Notes under the pieces: model-generated
The model's database searches: none
The model's input: only the letters and a program-made list of their open reading frames with translations
Told to the model about the DNA's origin: nothing
From: JAWKOK01 sp963698255
GTDB taxonomy: Bacteria; Chloroflexota; Anaerolineae; Caldilineales; Caldilineaceae
DNA length: 64,000 bases
NCBI GenBank assembly: GCA_963698255.1
Contig: CAVOQD010000037.1
Span: 310,001 to 374,000, forward strand
Direction: 5' to 3'
Made by a program: the position numbers and the translations under genes
Shown: piece by piece, positions 27,770 to 37,585 of the stretch
Numbering within the stretch: position 1 is the first letter of the stretch
Layout: each line of letters starts with the position of its first letter

Positions 27770-30700
27770 ATGACGACCGTAAAGTTTCGTATGTTTGGTC
27801 CGCCGTCGCTAACGCGTGACGGCAGGGTTATACGGCTGCACTCGAGCAAAGCAATGGCCTTGCTGGCCTATCTGGTCTGCGAAGCTGAAATGCCGCATAG
27901 TCGAGAGCGTTTGTCGGCGCTGCTGTGGGCGGACGCCACACAATCCAGCGGCCGTCAGAATCTGCGACAGGCGCTCTATTCGTTGCGCCGTTCACTGGGC
28001 GATTTGTCGAAGTCTTGTCTGGCGACCGACCGTGAGACCGTCACCTTCCATCCACATCCTGATTTTTTTGCTGATATTCAAGCCTTCAGCCGTTTGGCTA
28101 CCCAAGAGTCACCATCATATCAGAGTACAGATGAACTGCTCAAGGACGTTGCTCTATATCGTGGCACGCTGCTGGAGGGGATCGCCCTGTCGGATTGCCC
28201 GGTCTTCGACGAGTGGCTCTTCCTTGAACGAGAACGCTTCGGCCAGCAAGCCATCGGCTTGCTGCAGTTGGCCATCGACCAACTGCTTGCGGCCGGCGCC
28301 GTGAATGATGCCCTGCCACTTGGCCACCGCCTACTCGCTCTGGACAGCCTCAATGAGGGTTCACATCAACGCCTGATGCAGATTTACGCAGGATTGGGCG
28401 ATGGCGACGCGGTCGTGCGACAGTATCGCGTCTGCGCCGATATTCTGATGGCCGAGCTGGGCGTAGAGCCAATGGCCGCCACTGCTGCACTGTGCGATGA
28501 ACTGGCTACGGCTTCATCCACATCTACATCTACATCTGCAACGGTCGCCGCTCAACCGTACACGCGCCCGGTTTCGGCGTCCTCTTTTCTCGGTTGTGAC
28601 GATGAATTAGCTGCATTGTCCACCATTTTGAGAGAGGCGATAGCAGGCCAGGACAGCCTTGTTTTTGTCCACGGTGAATCCGGCATCGGCAAGAGTCGAA
28701 CCGTGCATGAATTCATCCGGCGGGTAGTAGAGGAACGAGCCGTGATCTGGCTGGAAGGCGCGTGCTATGAAGCTGAGTACAGTGCGCCTTATACCATGTG
28801 GGCGGATGTCGTCGGCACGTTGAACACGCCTCAATGGCGCGGCCAGCTCAACGGCCTGCGCGATGTCTGGTGGAATCAGTTGGCCCGATTGGCGCCCGGT
28901 TTGGCCCAAGCGGCAGAGCCGCCAATCGACCTGTCCGCCCCTGAGAGCCAATTGCGCTTGATGCAGGGCGTGGTACAATGTCTGAACCATCTTGCCCAGG
29001 CAGCGCCGCTCATTCTCTTCTTCGATGACATTCATTGGGCCGATACCGCGTCCTTGGAATTGCTTCACTACGCCGCACGCCATTGTCTCGCTCAGCCCAT
29101 CTTGATCGTTGCCGCCTACAGCCCGGAACTAGCGGTCGACAATTCGTCGTTACAGGCTTTCAGCAGCAAAACCGCACCAACCTCGATCGAGATCAGATCG
29201 GTCACAGATGCAGAAATTGCCCAGTTCCTGGAGGCTTGGGATTTGCCTGTATCTCGTGAAATCAGATCGCAATTGTACCAACAATGCGATGGCAACCGCT
29301 TCGTGTTGGTTGAAATGCTGCGCATGCTGCGGGATGGCGGCAAGATCCCCCTCGAACTCTCGGGCCAAGCGGGCTATGATGCCTTGCCCGTGCCGTCGAG
29401 CGTGCAAGCGATAGTCCAAACCAGGATCGACACTCTGAACCACACAGAACGACGTGTGTTGGCTGCAATGGCCGTCGTCGGACGGCCTTGTGGACTGGCA
29501 TTGTTGCAGCACATATGCGGACAACAGGAGATGGACCTGCTCGGGCACGTCGAGCTGCTGATGCAACGGGCGTTCTTGTACGAATTGACCGATGATGCCA
29601 GCGGCAGCGTGGCCTTTTCTCACAGCTTTGTACGACGGGTGGCCTATGACGAGATGAGTCCGTTCCAACGACAGACGCTCCATCGCCGGACGGCGGAGGC
29701 GCTGCTGGCCCAGTCGAAGATCCCAATGGAGCCCATCGCCGACGAGGAGATTGCCTATCACTACGAACAGGCCGGTCATCCAGATTCGTATGTCCACCTG
29801 TGCAGAGCTGCCGAGCAGGCTGCTGCGCTCTTTGCACTGCCTCATGCCACGGCACTCTATGCGCGTGCCTTGGCCAACGAATCCCTGGCCAACGATACAG
29901 CCCGTCGCTACGAGATTCTTCTAGCGAGTGAGGCGCTTCTGGATCAGCAAGGGCGTCGTGCCGAGCAAAAAGAGGCAATCGCCGTCCTGCTGGCCCAGGC
30001 CGAGGCGATGGGAAATCCTCGCTGTCTGGCCACCGCCTTGGTACGCCAGGCCGGCTATTTGAACGCGGTACGACAGGCAGATCGCTCGATTGCCGTTGCG
30101 GAAGAGGCGCTTGCGCTCTATCGTCAGGAGGGCGATAGCGCCGGGGAAGCGCAAGCATTGCGTGAATTGGGCTTTCTCGATCGGTCCGCCAGCAACAACG
30201 GCATCGCGCTCGAATACGGCCGCTCGGCACTTCAACTGCATCGCAAACTCGGCGACATCAGCGGCGAGGCCACTGCCTTGCACAACCTGGCCGAGATCTA
30301 TCGAGCTTTGCAGAGTCCCCGGCAAGCGCTTGCTCACTATCAACGGGCCCTGGATCTCCAGTGGGCCGAGCAAGACCATCGTCGCCAGGGGTTGACGCTC
30401 TATGGCATGGCCCACGCTCTACGTCAACAGGGCGATCAGGACGGTGCGCTGATCCGCTATGATCAGGCACTGGTTCAGACGCAAGCGGCTGGTGACATGC
30501 TCATGAGATCGCGCGTCTACCACGCGTCGGCCAGCTTGAATACGGAGGTCGGCGACCTGACGTGCGCACTCGACAATCTTCAGCAGGCCGTGACTATCAG
30601 TGAGGGGATCGGCTATGCCGCGGGTGTGGCCCATAGCCTGTTCGGATTGAGCTATCTATATACGCTCTTGGCTCAACCGGACGCTGCCCGTGAGGTGCTG

Positions 30701-30925
30701 CAAGATGCCTTGGTCTGGTTCGACTTGATGGAAGATCAAGAAGGGGCAGGGTTGGTCTCTGCCAAGTTGGAACAACTGGAAACTGACTCTGGACACGCTG
30801 GTCAACCGCCTGAAAACGTTAGCTGGATCCGAACGCACGTGACCCTGCAGGAAGGGAAAGTTTACTGTGAGTTTGAGTCACCGGGGCGCAGAGAATGCCA
30901 AACGCCGCGCCGAATTTCTGAATGA
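27770..30925 (+). CDS. SARP/BTAD-family transcriptional activator with AAA ATPase and TPR domains
   Basis: An intact 1051-residue regulator. N-terminal winged-helix of the SARP/OmpR kind (KFRMFGPPSLTRDGRVIRL) and BTAD region to about residue 245 (VVRQYRVCADILMAELGVEP); an AAA/STAND ATPase with Walker A VHGESGIGKSR and Walker B LILFFDDIHWAD; then a TPR-rich C-terminal half with repeats of the A.A.Y..AL type (QALAHYQRALDLQWAEQ). Residues 251-262 form a Ser/Thr linker. Such AfsR-like proteins activate genes by binding direct heptamer repeats, and the TPR/ATPase part senses a signal. The ATG at 27770 is preferred to a TTG 21 bases upstream. The divergent OsmC/DUF1059 genes are candidate targets. 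Confidence 0.92.
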   Translation: MTTVKFRMFGPPSLTRDGRVIRLHSSKAMALLAYLVCEAEMPHSRERLSALLWADATQSSGRQNLRQALYSLRRSLGDLSKSCLATDRETVTFHPHPDFFADIQAFSRLATQESPSYQSTDELLKDVALYRGTLLEGIALSDCPVFDEWLFLERERFGQQAIGLLQLAIDQLLAAGAVNDALPLGHRLLALDSLNEGSHQRLMQIYAGLGDGDAVVRQYRVCADILMAELGVEPMAATAALCDELATASSTSTSTSATVAAQPYTRPVSASSFLGCDDELAALSTILREAIAGQDSLVFVHGESGIGKSRTVHEFIRRVVEERAVIWLEGACYEAEYSAPYTMWADVVGTLNTPQWRGQLNGLRDVWWNQLARLAPGLAQAAEPPIDLSAPESQLRLMQGVVQCLNHLAQAAPLILFFDDIHWADTASLELLHYAARHCLAQPILIVAAYSPELAVDNSSLQAFSSKTAPTSIEIRSVTDAEIAQFLEAWDLPVSREIRSQLYQQCDGNRFVLVEMLRMLRDGGKIPLELSGQAGYDALPVPSSVQAIVQTRIDTLNHTERRVLAAMAVVGRPCGLALLQHICGQQEMDLLGHVELLMQRAFLYELTDDASGSVAFSHSFVRRVAYDEMSPFQRQTLHRRTAEALLAQSKIPMEPIADEEIAYHYEQAGHPDSYVHLCRAAEQAAALFALPHATALYARALANESLANDTARRYEILLASEALLDQQGRRAEQKEAIAVLLAQAEAMGNPRCLATALVRQAGYLNAVRQADRSIAVAEEALALYRQEGDSAGEAQALRELGFLDRSASNNGIALEYGRSALQLHRKLGDISGEATALHNLAEIYRALQSPRQALAHYQRALDLQWAEQDHRRQGLTLYGMAHALRQQGDQDGALIRYDQALVQTQAAGDMLMRSRVYHASASLNTEVGDLTCALDNLQQAVTISEGIGYAAGVAHSLFGLSYLYTLLAQPDAAREVLQDALVWFDLMEDQEGAGLVSAKLEQLETDSGHAGQPPENVSWIRTHVTLQEGKVYCEFESPGRRECQTPRRISE

Positions 30926-30981
30926 CATAAGAGTTCACTGCGAATTTCTATCACGTATTTGAATAGGAAAGGATTTTTGCA

Positions 30982-31449
30982 TTGCAGAAACACGACGAGA
31001 CGGTCCGCTTTGTGCGATTGAGCGACCTTCCCTTGGCAGACATCCAACCCTTGGTCGTGGAGAGCCGGACGCAGAACCATCACTTCGTCGACAGACTGGT
31101 CGACGAGTATGTCGACGGCGGCAATCGCTTTGACCGGCCGGGCGAGGCGCTCTACGCGGCGTATGCAGGCGATCAGATGGTCGGCGTCGGCGGCCTCAAT
31201 GTCGATCCGTACATCGACGATTCAGGCGCAGGCCGGGTGCGCCATCTCTATGTGTTGGCGGATCGGCGGGGACGAGGCGTGGGCAGAGGTCTGATGCAGC
31301 AGATCGTTGACGAAGCACGCCGGCACTTCTCGCTGCTCACGTTGCGCACATTCAACCCGGATGCAGCGCTATTCTATGTCGCCATCGGGTTCGAGGCAGT
31401 CTCAGATGTCGAGTCGGTGACGCACCGGCTGGTGCTAACGAAATGGTAA
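30982..31449 (+). CDS. GNAT family N-acetyltransferase
   Basis: 155 residues with the GNAT core: a beta-strand LYAAYAGDQMVGVGGLNV, the acetyl-CoA-binding RHLYVLADRRGRGVGRGLMQ (Q/RxxGxG/A motif at RRGRGVGRG) and a C-terminal NPDAALFYVAIGFE end. The start is a TTG at 30982 behind AGGAAAGGA. It probably acetylates a small amine or a protein N-terminus; the acceptor is unknown. The stop of the SARP gene is 56 bases upstream. Confidence 0.85.
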   Translation: MQKHDETVRFVRLSDLPLADIQPLVVESRTQNHHFVDRLVDEYVDGGNRFDRPGEALYAAYAGDQMVGVGGLNVDPYIDDSGAGRVRHLYVLADRRGRGVGRGLMQQIVDEARRHFSLLTLRTFNPDAALFYVAIGFEAVSDVESVTHRLVLTKW

Positions 31450-31471
31450 CTCTACAGGCTGGTGTGCAAAT

Positions 31472-31564
31472 GGACCGCGGATTCGGCTGATTAGGCGGAC
31501 GAAACCGGATTGATTCGGATTTTATCCGCGGGAATCAGCCCAATCCGCCTAATCCGCGGTCTAT
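31472..31564. repeat. Family B palindromic repeat, copy 2
   Basis: Ends GGACCGCGGATT and AATCCGCGGTCTAT, with inner TTAGGCGGAC / TCCGCCTAAT pairing. It lies between the acetyltransferase gene and the next small gene. Confidence 0.8.
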
Positions 31565-31599
31565 CACCATGCGGCTGTATCGTTCACGGAAGACAATGG

Positions 31600-31824
31600 A
31601 TGACAGATCAAGCCAAGCCCGACCGACTCGACGAAGGGATCTTCGACTATCGGACCACCAAGGACGGCAAAGTGCTGATCTCATGGTATGGTAAGCAGGT
31701 GACGATTCTGCGCGGCAAGTCGGCGCAGAAGTTCCTGGCCCGCGTAAACGGCGCAGACGACCGTTCGGCACAACTTGTCATGGCCAAGGTCACCGGACAT
31801 TTCAAACACGGCAACGAACGATAG
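31600..31824 (+). CDS. Small basic protein upstream of arfB
   Basis: A 74-residue protein: FDYRTTKDGKVLISWYGKQV, TILRGKSAQKFLARVNGAD, QLVMAKVTGHFKHGNER. It has a beta-rich front and a basic helical end, no signal peptide and no recognised family. It is 48 bases upstream of arfB in the same orientation and probably shares its transcript, which hints at a ribosome-linked role, but that is inference. The ATG at 31600 was chosen because GGAAGA precedes it; upstream in-frame codons come from the repeat. Confidence 0.65.
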   Translation: MTDQAKPDRLDEGIFDYRTTKDGKVLISWYGKQVTILRGKSAQKFLARVNGADDRSAQLVMAKVTGHFKHGNER

Positions 31825-31872
31825 GTCAAGCGCATCGCCATGCGCACTTGACGCAAGAATAGCGAACCGATC

Positions 31873-32286
31873 ATGCTTCATATTTCCAATCGCGTAGAGA
31901 TTCCTCTGAACGAAATCGACATCACGGCAATTCGCGCCCAGGGTGCAGGCGGGCAGAACGTCAACAAGACATCTTCGGCCATCCAGTTGCGCTACGACAT
32001 CAACGCTTCTTCTCTGCCGGACGTCTACAAAGAGCGACTCCTGGCCCTGCGCGACCATCGAATCACCCAGGACGGCGTCGTGGTGATCAAGGCTCAGGAA
32101 TACCGTACTCAGGACAAGAACCGGGCCGCAGCGCTCAGCCGCCTTCAGCAGTTGGTCGTGAGCGTCACCAGGACGCCCAAGAAACGCAGGCCGACGAAAC
32201 CGAGCCGAGGCGCCAAAGAGCGGCGTCTGGCCAGCAAGAAACGGCGCAGCCAGACCAAAACACTGAGACGCTCCGTTGATGATTGA
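31873..32286 (+). CDS. arfB: Peptidyl-tRNA hydrolase ArfB (YaeJ), ribosome rescue
   Basis: 137 residues with the catalytic GGQ at 26-28 (RAQGAGGQNVNKTSSAIQLR region, shown in part), a single release-factor domain 3 and a long basic C-terminal tail (KKRRPTKPSRGAKERRLASK) that inserts into the mRNA channel. ArfB hydrolyses peptidyl-tRNA on ribosomes stalled at mRNA ends. Length and order match the family. Its stop overlaps the start of the membrane glycosyltransferase gene. Confidence 0.95.
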   Translation: MLHISNRVEIPLNEIDITAIRAQGAGGQNVNKTSSAIQLRYDINASSLPDVYKERLLALRDHRITQDGVVVIKAQEYRTQDKNRAAALSRLQQLVVSVTRTPKKRRPTKPSRGAKERRLASKKRRSQTKTLRRSVDD

Positions 32287-33974
32287 TCCGCCCATGCGCC
32301 AGTCCAGCGGTGTGCGTTTCACCGTCATCTTCGTCTGTACCGTGGTTTCGCTGGCAGCGCTCGCCCTATTGTTGCTCCTTGCAATCACGGTCATCACCAC
32401 GTCCATAGCCTTCGACAACGACGAAGCCAACCACGCCATCGACGGCTGGGAAGTCTTTGTCGCGCTGCGAAGTCTGTCACCGGCGGCTCTGTGGAACGCA
32501 GTCACGGGGCAAGGCTTCTATCCGCCGGTCCATTCCTTCTTCGTGGCCGGAGCCTATCTGCTGGCCGGGCCGGGGCTGGCATCCAGCCGGCTGCCCACGG
32601 TCCTCGTCTTTGCGCTGACGCTGGCCGGTCTGGCGTGGATCACGGTTCGCATCGCACGCCGAGGCGGAGACGGAAGACCCGCTCAGTCTGATATTTGGCT
32701 TTCAGCGGCCGGCGCCGCCTTTGCCGTCGCCTTCGCAATCACCAGCGAACTCTTCATCTCGCTCTCGGTGCTGATCATGTTGGAGATGACCGGGGCATTC
32801 CTCGGCGTGCTGCTGCTTCTGGTCTCAGATCAAGCCGACGTGGCCGCCGGTGATCGGAAACGATGGACCTGGGTGGCAGTGGCCTCGCTCGTCGCCATGG
32901 CGATTTTTCTCACCAAGTACTCGTTTGGCCTCTTCTTCCTGCCCGCGCTGATAGCTGCATTGCTGACAACTTCATGGCCGTGGAGGGCGAATCGACGCGC
33001 GTGGCTGGAGGTCGGCAGCAGTCGTGGCGATCTACGGAATCGTTGCTGTCCTCTGGCTGCTGGTCACCGATCGGACGACGCTCGGTCTCTTCTTCACCGA
33101 TCACCGCTCCGATGCGCCGATTCTGTCGGCGGCCAATCTCCTCTATCTGCCCAAACTCTGGTTCAACAACTACTCGTCGTCAGCCGCTGTCGGACTCGTC
33201 GTGGTCGTGCTGGCCGTTTGGGGGGCGATCCGACAGTGGGCACGGTTGGCCGTGCGCGTGGCGGCCTGGTCGATTCTGATTGCGCTGGTCGTGCTCACCA
33301 TCTCGACCACCAATGAACCTCGCCATTTTCTGCCCGTCGCGCCGGCCATCTGGATACTGGCCGGGCTGGGGCTGGTCGATCTGTGGCGCCGCCTACAGAG
33401 TCGATCCTGGGGCAACGCTGCCACTACCGCCACAATGCTCCTGCTGCTTGCCTTGATCGTCATCAGTGCGGTCAGGCCTGCAACATCCCTGCGTTCGACG
33501 CTCATTGACGCATTCGAAGGCGAGTCCGGCTTTGTGGCCGTGCAGGACTACGCCCTACGTGCGGTCGATCTGGACCAGCCGGTGCTCTTTATCGGCGACT
33601 TCGACGACCAGAACGGTCTGTTGGCCATGCGCTGGCGCGCGGCAACGCTGCTCAATCGCAGCACGTGGGATCTGGACATCGACTTCTTTCCCTACGAGCA
33701 GTACGGCCATTCCATCGAACGCACCAATCGCAAGCCGCAGATTGCCGAGGCAAACCCAAATTTCCCCCACACCTACATGAACGAAGTCCTCGATCAACAC
33801 CACTACCCCTCGGTCATCGAGATCAAACACGTCGACAACTACTACGGGCCGCGGGCCGCCAATCCAGACGATCCGCTCTGCGCCTATCCGGCCACGGACA
33901 CGCCGATCGGCGACTGGATCGTGACGGTCTATGCGACATCCCCGGCGGATCGGCAGGAGTGCGCTCAGGACTAA
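32279..33974 (+). CDS. Membrane glycosyltransferase (PMT/ArnT-like, GT39/GT83 type), one frameshift
   Basis: About 565 residues with at least nine hydrophobic segments. An early loop contains the FDNDEANHAIDGWEVF motif, the acidic first-loop signature of GT-C enzymes that use polyprenyl-phosphate sugars (DE pair). Later: GFYPPVHSFFVAGAYLLAGP and SRLPTVLVFALTLAGLAWI. A +1 shift near 33015 separates the two halves; the second half continues with more spans and a soluble C-terminal domain (VLFIGDFDDQNGLLA). The start ATG at 32279 overlaps the arfB stop by 8 bases. The sugar donor and acceptor are unknown. Confidence 0.75.
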
Positions 33975-33985
33975 TCGAAGCAGTC

Positions 33986-34058
33986 TGTAGCACGACATTT
34001 ATGTCGTAGCAGTCCCGCTAGGCTGGCGCAAGAGCTACGACATAAATGTCGTGCTACA
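33986..34058. repeat. Family A palindromic repeat, copy 2
   Basis: TGTAGCACGACATTTATGTC arm and its exact complement, 24 bases each side, with a 25-base centre different from copy 1. It begins 12 bases after the glycosyltransferase stop. Confidence 0.85.
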
Positions 34059-34349
34059 AAATTCGACCCCGACCAGCAGCCTTTGTCTCCGGCATGGTTC
34101 GATGCTACCATGTCCCGAACGATTTGGCGTCGATTCAGGGATAGCACGGCACTATTCCACTGCGATTGCCGCCAACTTGCAAAGCGTACTTGTTACGATT
34201 CAAACATCTTTCAATTCACCGCGGATTTTTCTGAACACAATCCGTGGCAATCCGCCGCATCCGCATAATCCGCGGTGAATTTTTTCCGACACTGAATCGT
34301 TACGCGCACTTTCACATTCCGACCACACCAAGAGACATCCGAGGGAAAC
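34059..34349. other. Intergenic region with family B repeat
   Basis: About 290 bases upstream of the RraA-like gene. Besides the family B element at 34213-34280, it holds an AT-rich segment with no named site; plus-strand open frames here lack any domain. Confidence 0.4.
34213..34280. repeat. Family B palindromic repeat, copy 3 (variant ends)
   Basis: Ends ATTCACCGCGGATT and AATCCGCGGTGAAT, the same CCGCGGATT core as the other copies with a different outer heptamer. Confidence 0.75.
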
Positions 34350-35088
34350 ATGATCCAAGTACCAGAAATCCAGCGTCCTCCGAAAGAGCTCGTCGACGCT
34401 TTGGCCGAAATCGGCAGCGCTACCTGTAGCGGTGAACTGCATCACATGGGCATCCGCGACCCGCAGATCCTGGGACCGGTCCCGCGCACGCCGGGCAAAT
34501 CGATCGCCGGACCGGCCTTGACGCTCCAGTTCATGCCCATCCGTGAGGACCAATATGTCGATGGCGAGTACCGCGATCCGGAGAGCCAGTTGCACCGCCA
34601 CTGCCTCTACCAGACCCAGCCCGGCGATATCGTCGTCGTTGACGCACGGGGCGATATGTCCAGCGGCGTCTTCGGCAACATGATGCTCACCTACTTCATG
34701 GGGCGCGGCGGCGCCGGTCTGGTCGTTGACGGCTGCATTCGCGACTATCCCCACGTCAAGGAGTTCGGCCTCGGCCTCTGGCTCAAGGGGACCACGCCCA
34801 ACTATCACACCCAGACCAACCTCTTCCCCTACGCCGTCAATGTGCCCATCGCCTGCGGCGGATCGCTGGTGATGCCCGGCGACATCATCGTGGCCGACGA
34901 TGACGGCGTTGTGGTCGTTCCCGTCGCCATGGCCGCAGGCTCTGGTTGAAAAGGCCAGCGTCCACGCTGAATGGGAAGAGTTCTCGCGCATCCGCCTCGC
35001 CGAAGGCGGCGAACTGCGCAAGTACTATCCGCTCTCGGACGAGGCCCGGGGCGAGTATGAGGCCTGGAAGAAGGAGCAGGGGTTGTAG
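34350..35088 (+). CDS. RraA-like protein (4-hydroxy-4-methyl-2-oxoglutarate aldolase/RraA family), one frameshift
   Basis: About 246 residues. Family blocks: GPALTLQFMP, GDIVVVDARGD, MGRGGAGLVVDGCIRDYP with the conserved Arg-Asp pair that binds pyruvate and metal in HMG aldolases, and DIIVADDDGVVVVP. After a +1 shift near 34937 (an extra base in ATGGCCGCAGGCT) the C-terminal helix continues (ALVEKASVHAEWEEF). Members are divalent-metal aldolases or decarboxylases; some bind RNase E, but this context with a hydantoinase favours a metabolic enzyme. Starts MIQVPEIQRPP. Confidence 0.85.
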
Positions 35089-35095
35089 GACAAAC

Positions 35096-35131
35096 TGAGA
35101 ACGAGAACGAGAACGAGAACGAGAACGAGAA
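35096..35131. repeat. (GAGAAC)n-type hexamer tandem repeat
   Basis: About six GAGAAC/GAACGA units directly before the hydantoinase gene. The same sequence, in mirrored form, makes the element at 48.8 kb. The repeat abuts the AGCTTGAC sequence before the ATG at 35139, leaving a weak purine-rich ribosome site. Confidence 0.8.
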
Positions 35132-35138
35132 GCTTGAC

Positions 35139-36783
35139 ATGGATCCGATCACGCTGCAACTCTATCGACATCGCTTTGCCGGCGTCTCTGAGGAGATGGG
35201 CGTCACGCTGCGTCGCACCAGCTACTCGCCCAACATCAAGGAGCGCCTCGATTTCTCCTGCGCCGTCTTCGACGGCCAGGGCAATCTGATCGCGCAGGCC
35301 GCCCACATCCCGGCCCACCTGGGCGCCATGCCGGCCAGCGTGCGCACGATCCTGGAAAAGTTCCCAAACTGGGATCCGGGCGACGTCGTCATCGTCAACG
35401 ATCCATTTGAAGGCGGCAATCATCTGCCGGACATTACGATGATTGCGCCCGTGTTTGTGGATGAGGGGGGCGAGAGGCGAGGGGCGGGAGCCGAGGAACT
35501 GACAACACGGCGCTCGGTTCCTCGTTCCGTGCACCCCGCCCCTCACACCTCGCCCTCCTTCTTCGTCGCCAGCCGCGCCCACCACGCCGACGTCGGCGGC
35601 ATGACGCCGGGGTCGCTGCCGCTCTCCACCGAGATCTACCAGGAGGGCATCATCATTCCGCCGGTGAAGCTCTACAAGGGCGGCGTCTTGAACGAGGATC
35701 TGTTGCGCCTGATACTGCGCAACGTGCGCACGCCCGACGAACGGCGCGGCGATCTGGCTGCACAGCGCGCCGCCCATGCCGTGGGCGAACGGCGGCTGCA
35801 CGAGCTGATCGCCGCCCACGGACGCGACGAGGTGCTGGCCTATGCGCGCCATCTCCAGGACTACAGCGAGCGCATCACCCGCGCCTCGATTGCACGCTGG
35901 CCCGACGGTCTCTATCGTTACGAAGATGTGCTTGAATTGATCGAAGGCGACCAGGTTTCGCTGGTGCCGATCCGCGTCGCCGCCATCATCGAGGGCGACG
36001 GGATCACCTTCGACTTCGGCGGCACGGCCCCGGTCATGCACGGATCGCTCAACGCGGTCATCGCCATCGCCCAGTCGGCCTGCTACTACGCGGTGCGCTG
36101 CCTCATCGACGACGACGCGCCCATGAACGACGGCTGCTTTGCGCCGGTGACCGTGGTCGCGCCGGAGAACTGTGTCGTCAATGCGCAGTCGCCTGCGGCC
36201 GTGGCCGGCGGCAATGTCGAGACGTCGCAGCGCATCACCGATGTGGTGCTGGGCGCGCTGGCCCAGGCCCTGCCGGAGCGCATCCCCGCGGCCAGCCAGG
36301 GCACCATGAACAACGTGACCATCGGCGGTTCAGCGCGCCGACGGCACGCCCTTCGCCTACTACGAGACCATCGGCGGCGGCATGGGCGCCGGCCCGGACG
36401 GCGACGGTCTCAACGGCGTGCAGGTCCACATGACCAACACGCTCAACACGCCGGTCGAGGCATTGGAACTGGCCTATCCCTTCCGGCTGCGACGCTACGG
36501 TCTGCGCAGCGGCAGCGGTGGAAAGGGAACGCATCGGGGCGGCGACGGCATCGTGCGCGAGTATGAGATCCTGGCCCCGGCGACCGTCACCATGCTCAGC
36601 GAGCGGCGAGCCGTCGCTCCCTGGGGACTTGCCGGCGGCGGCGATGCGCAACCGGGTCGCAATCTGATCATCCACGCCGATGGCGTCGAGGAGGTGCTGC
36701 CCAGCAAGTTCACCCGGCGGCTCTCCCCCGGCGATCGGCTGCGCATCGAGACGCCCGGCGGTGGCGGTTGGGGCGGTAGGTGA
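35139..36783 (+). CDS. Hydantoinase B/N-methylhydantoinase B-type subunit, with in-frame repeat and one frameshift
   Basis: About 548 residues, close to the usual 520-580. It starts MDPITLQLYRHRFAGVSEEM, the standard HyuB opening, followed by TLRRTSYSPNIKERLDFSC, the NDPFEGGNHLPDI metal-site block, SRAHHADVGGMTPGS and a C-terminal GGDGIVREYEI...TPGGGGWG end. HyuB works with HyuA in ATP-dependent opening of hydantoin or 5-oxoproline rings. Two oddities: a translated palindromic repeat (about 33 codons) between FVDE and SFFVASRAHH, and a +1 shift near 36335. No HyuA gene lies in the window. An RraA-like gene precedes it. Confidence 0.88.
35463..35565. repeat. Palindromic repeat translated inside the hydantoinase gene
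   Basis: G-rich left arm (GAGGGGGGCGAGAGGCGAGG) and C-rich right arm (CCCCTCACACCTCGCCCTCC) with an inner CCGAGGAAC / GTTCCTCG pair. It keeps the reading frame and adds roughly 30 residues absent from the expected family block. Confidence 0.7.
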
Positions 36784-36814
36784 TTCGTGCTTCTTCTGCG
36801 GCGCCATCTCTGGT

Positions 36815-36851
36815 ACGCCGTCCCGCGATGCCAATCGTGGGACGGCGTTTT
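36815..36851. terminator. Bidirectional terminator between convergent genes
   Basis: ACGCCGTCCCGCGAT and ATCGTGGGACGGCGT form a 15-base stem with one mismatch around GCCA, followed by TTTTCG. It lies between the hydantoinase (plus) and SGNH hydrolase (minus) stops. Confidence 0.8.
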
Positions 36852-36855
36852 CGTG

Positions 36856-37485
36856 TCAGCCTAGCAACTCGCGCACCTTGGCTGCCACGGCCTCGCCCAG
36901 CTTGCGATGCTCGTCCACTTCGAAGTGGATGCCGTCGATGTCGCTGGAGACGATGACCTGGCCGGCGTCCAGGAAGGCAACGCCTCTCTCTCCGGCCATG
37001 CGTGCGTACTCGACGCCAAATTGTTTCGACTTGGCCTCGGACCCCTTGAACATCTCGCTGAAGCCCGTCAGTTTTGTGACCGGCGGCGGTGCGATCACCA
37101 GCACCTTGGGTGCGCCGCCGTCGATGCCCGTCTCGCTTTTGCGCACGATGTCGACGAGCACGCCCACGCTGTTGGCGATGTCGAAGGCAGGCACCGAAAA
37201 GCGCATTTTGAGGTCGTTGGTCCCCAACATGATGATCACCAGGTCCAGCGGTTTGTGGGAATTGAGGCAGGGCGGCAGATAGGCGCTGCCGTTCTTGTGC
37301 CCCTCGATGGGGTCTTCCCAGACAGTCGTACGCCCGCCCAGCCCCTCTTCGATCACCCAGTAGCCGTCGCCAAGCACGTTGCGCAGCACGCCAGCCCAGC
37401 GTTCGTTCAGGCCGTAGCGTGGCGCGCCGTCCTCCGGGTTGGAACCCCACGTGTTTGAGTCGCCGTAGCAAAGAATGGTTTTCAT
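36856..37485 (-). CDS. SGNH/GDSL-family esterase
   Basis: 209 residues with all four SGNH blocks: CYGDSNTWG (nucleophile Ser), the Gly in EEGLGGRT, IMLGTNDLK (Asn) and the C-terminal DGIHFEVDEH (Asp/His pair). It probably removes acyl groups, for instance acetyl esters on sugars, given the neighbouring carbohydrate genes. No signal peptide is visible, so it is cytosolic. The ATG at 37485 starts MKTILCYGDSN; upstream codons belong to the family A repeat. Confidence 0.9.
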   Translation of the reverse strand: MKTILCYGDSNTWGSNPEDGAPRYGLNERWAGVLRNVLGDGYWVIEEGLGGRTTVWEDPIEGHKNGSAYLPPCLNSHKPLDLVIIMLGTNDLKMRFSVPAFDIANSVGVLVDIVRKSETGIDGGAPKVLVIAPPPVTKLTGFSEMFKGSEAKSKQFGVEYARMAGERGVAFLDAGQVIVSSDIDGIHFEVDEHRKLGEAVAAKVRELLG

Positions 37486-37514
37486 CGTGACTGTTTCCCT
37501 TTCTGTTGACGCAT

Positions 37515-37582
37515 TGTATCGCGACATTTATGTCGCACCCTCCGGTCTGACCACAGAACTGCGACATAAACGTCACGATACA
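37515..37582. repeat. Family A palindromic repeat, copy 4 (diverged)
   Basis: TGTATCGCGACATTTATGTCGCA left arm and TGCGACATAAACGTCACGATACA right arm; the CGACATTTATGTCG core is preserved while the outer and central parts differ from copies 1-3. It fills the gap between the kinase and esterase genes. Confidence 0.75.
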
Positions 37583-37585
37583 GAA

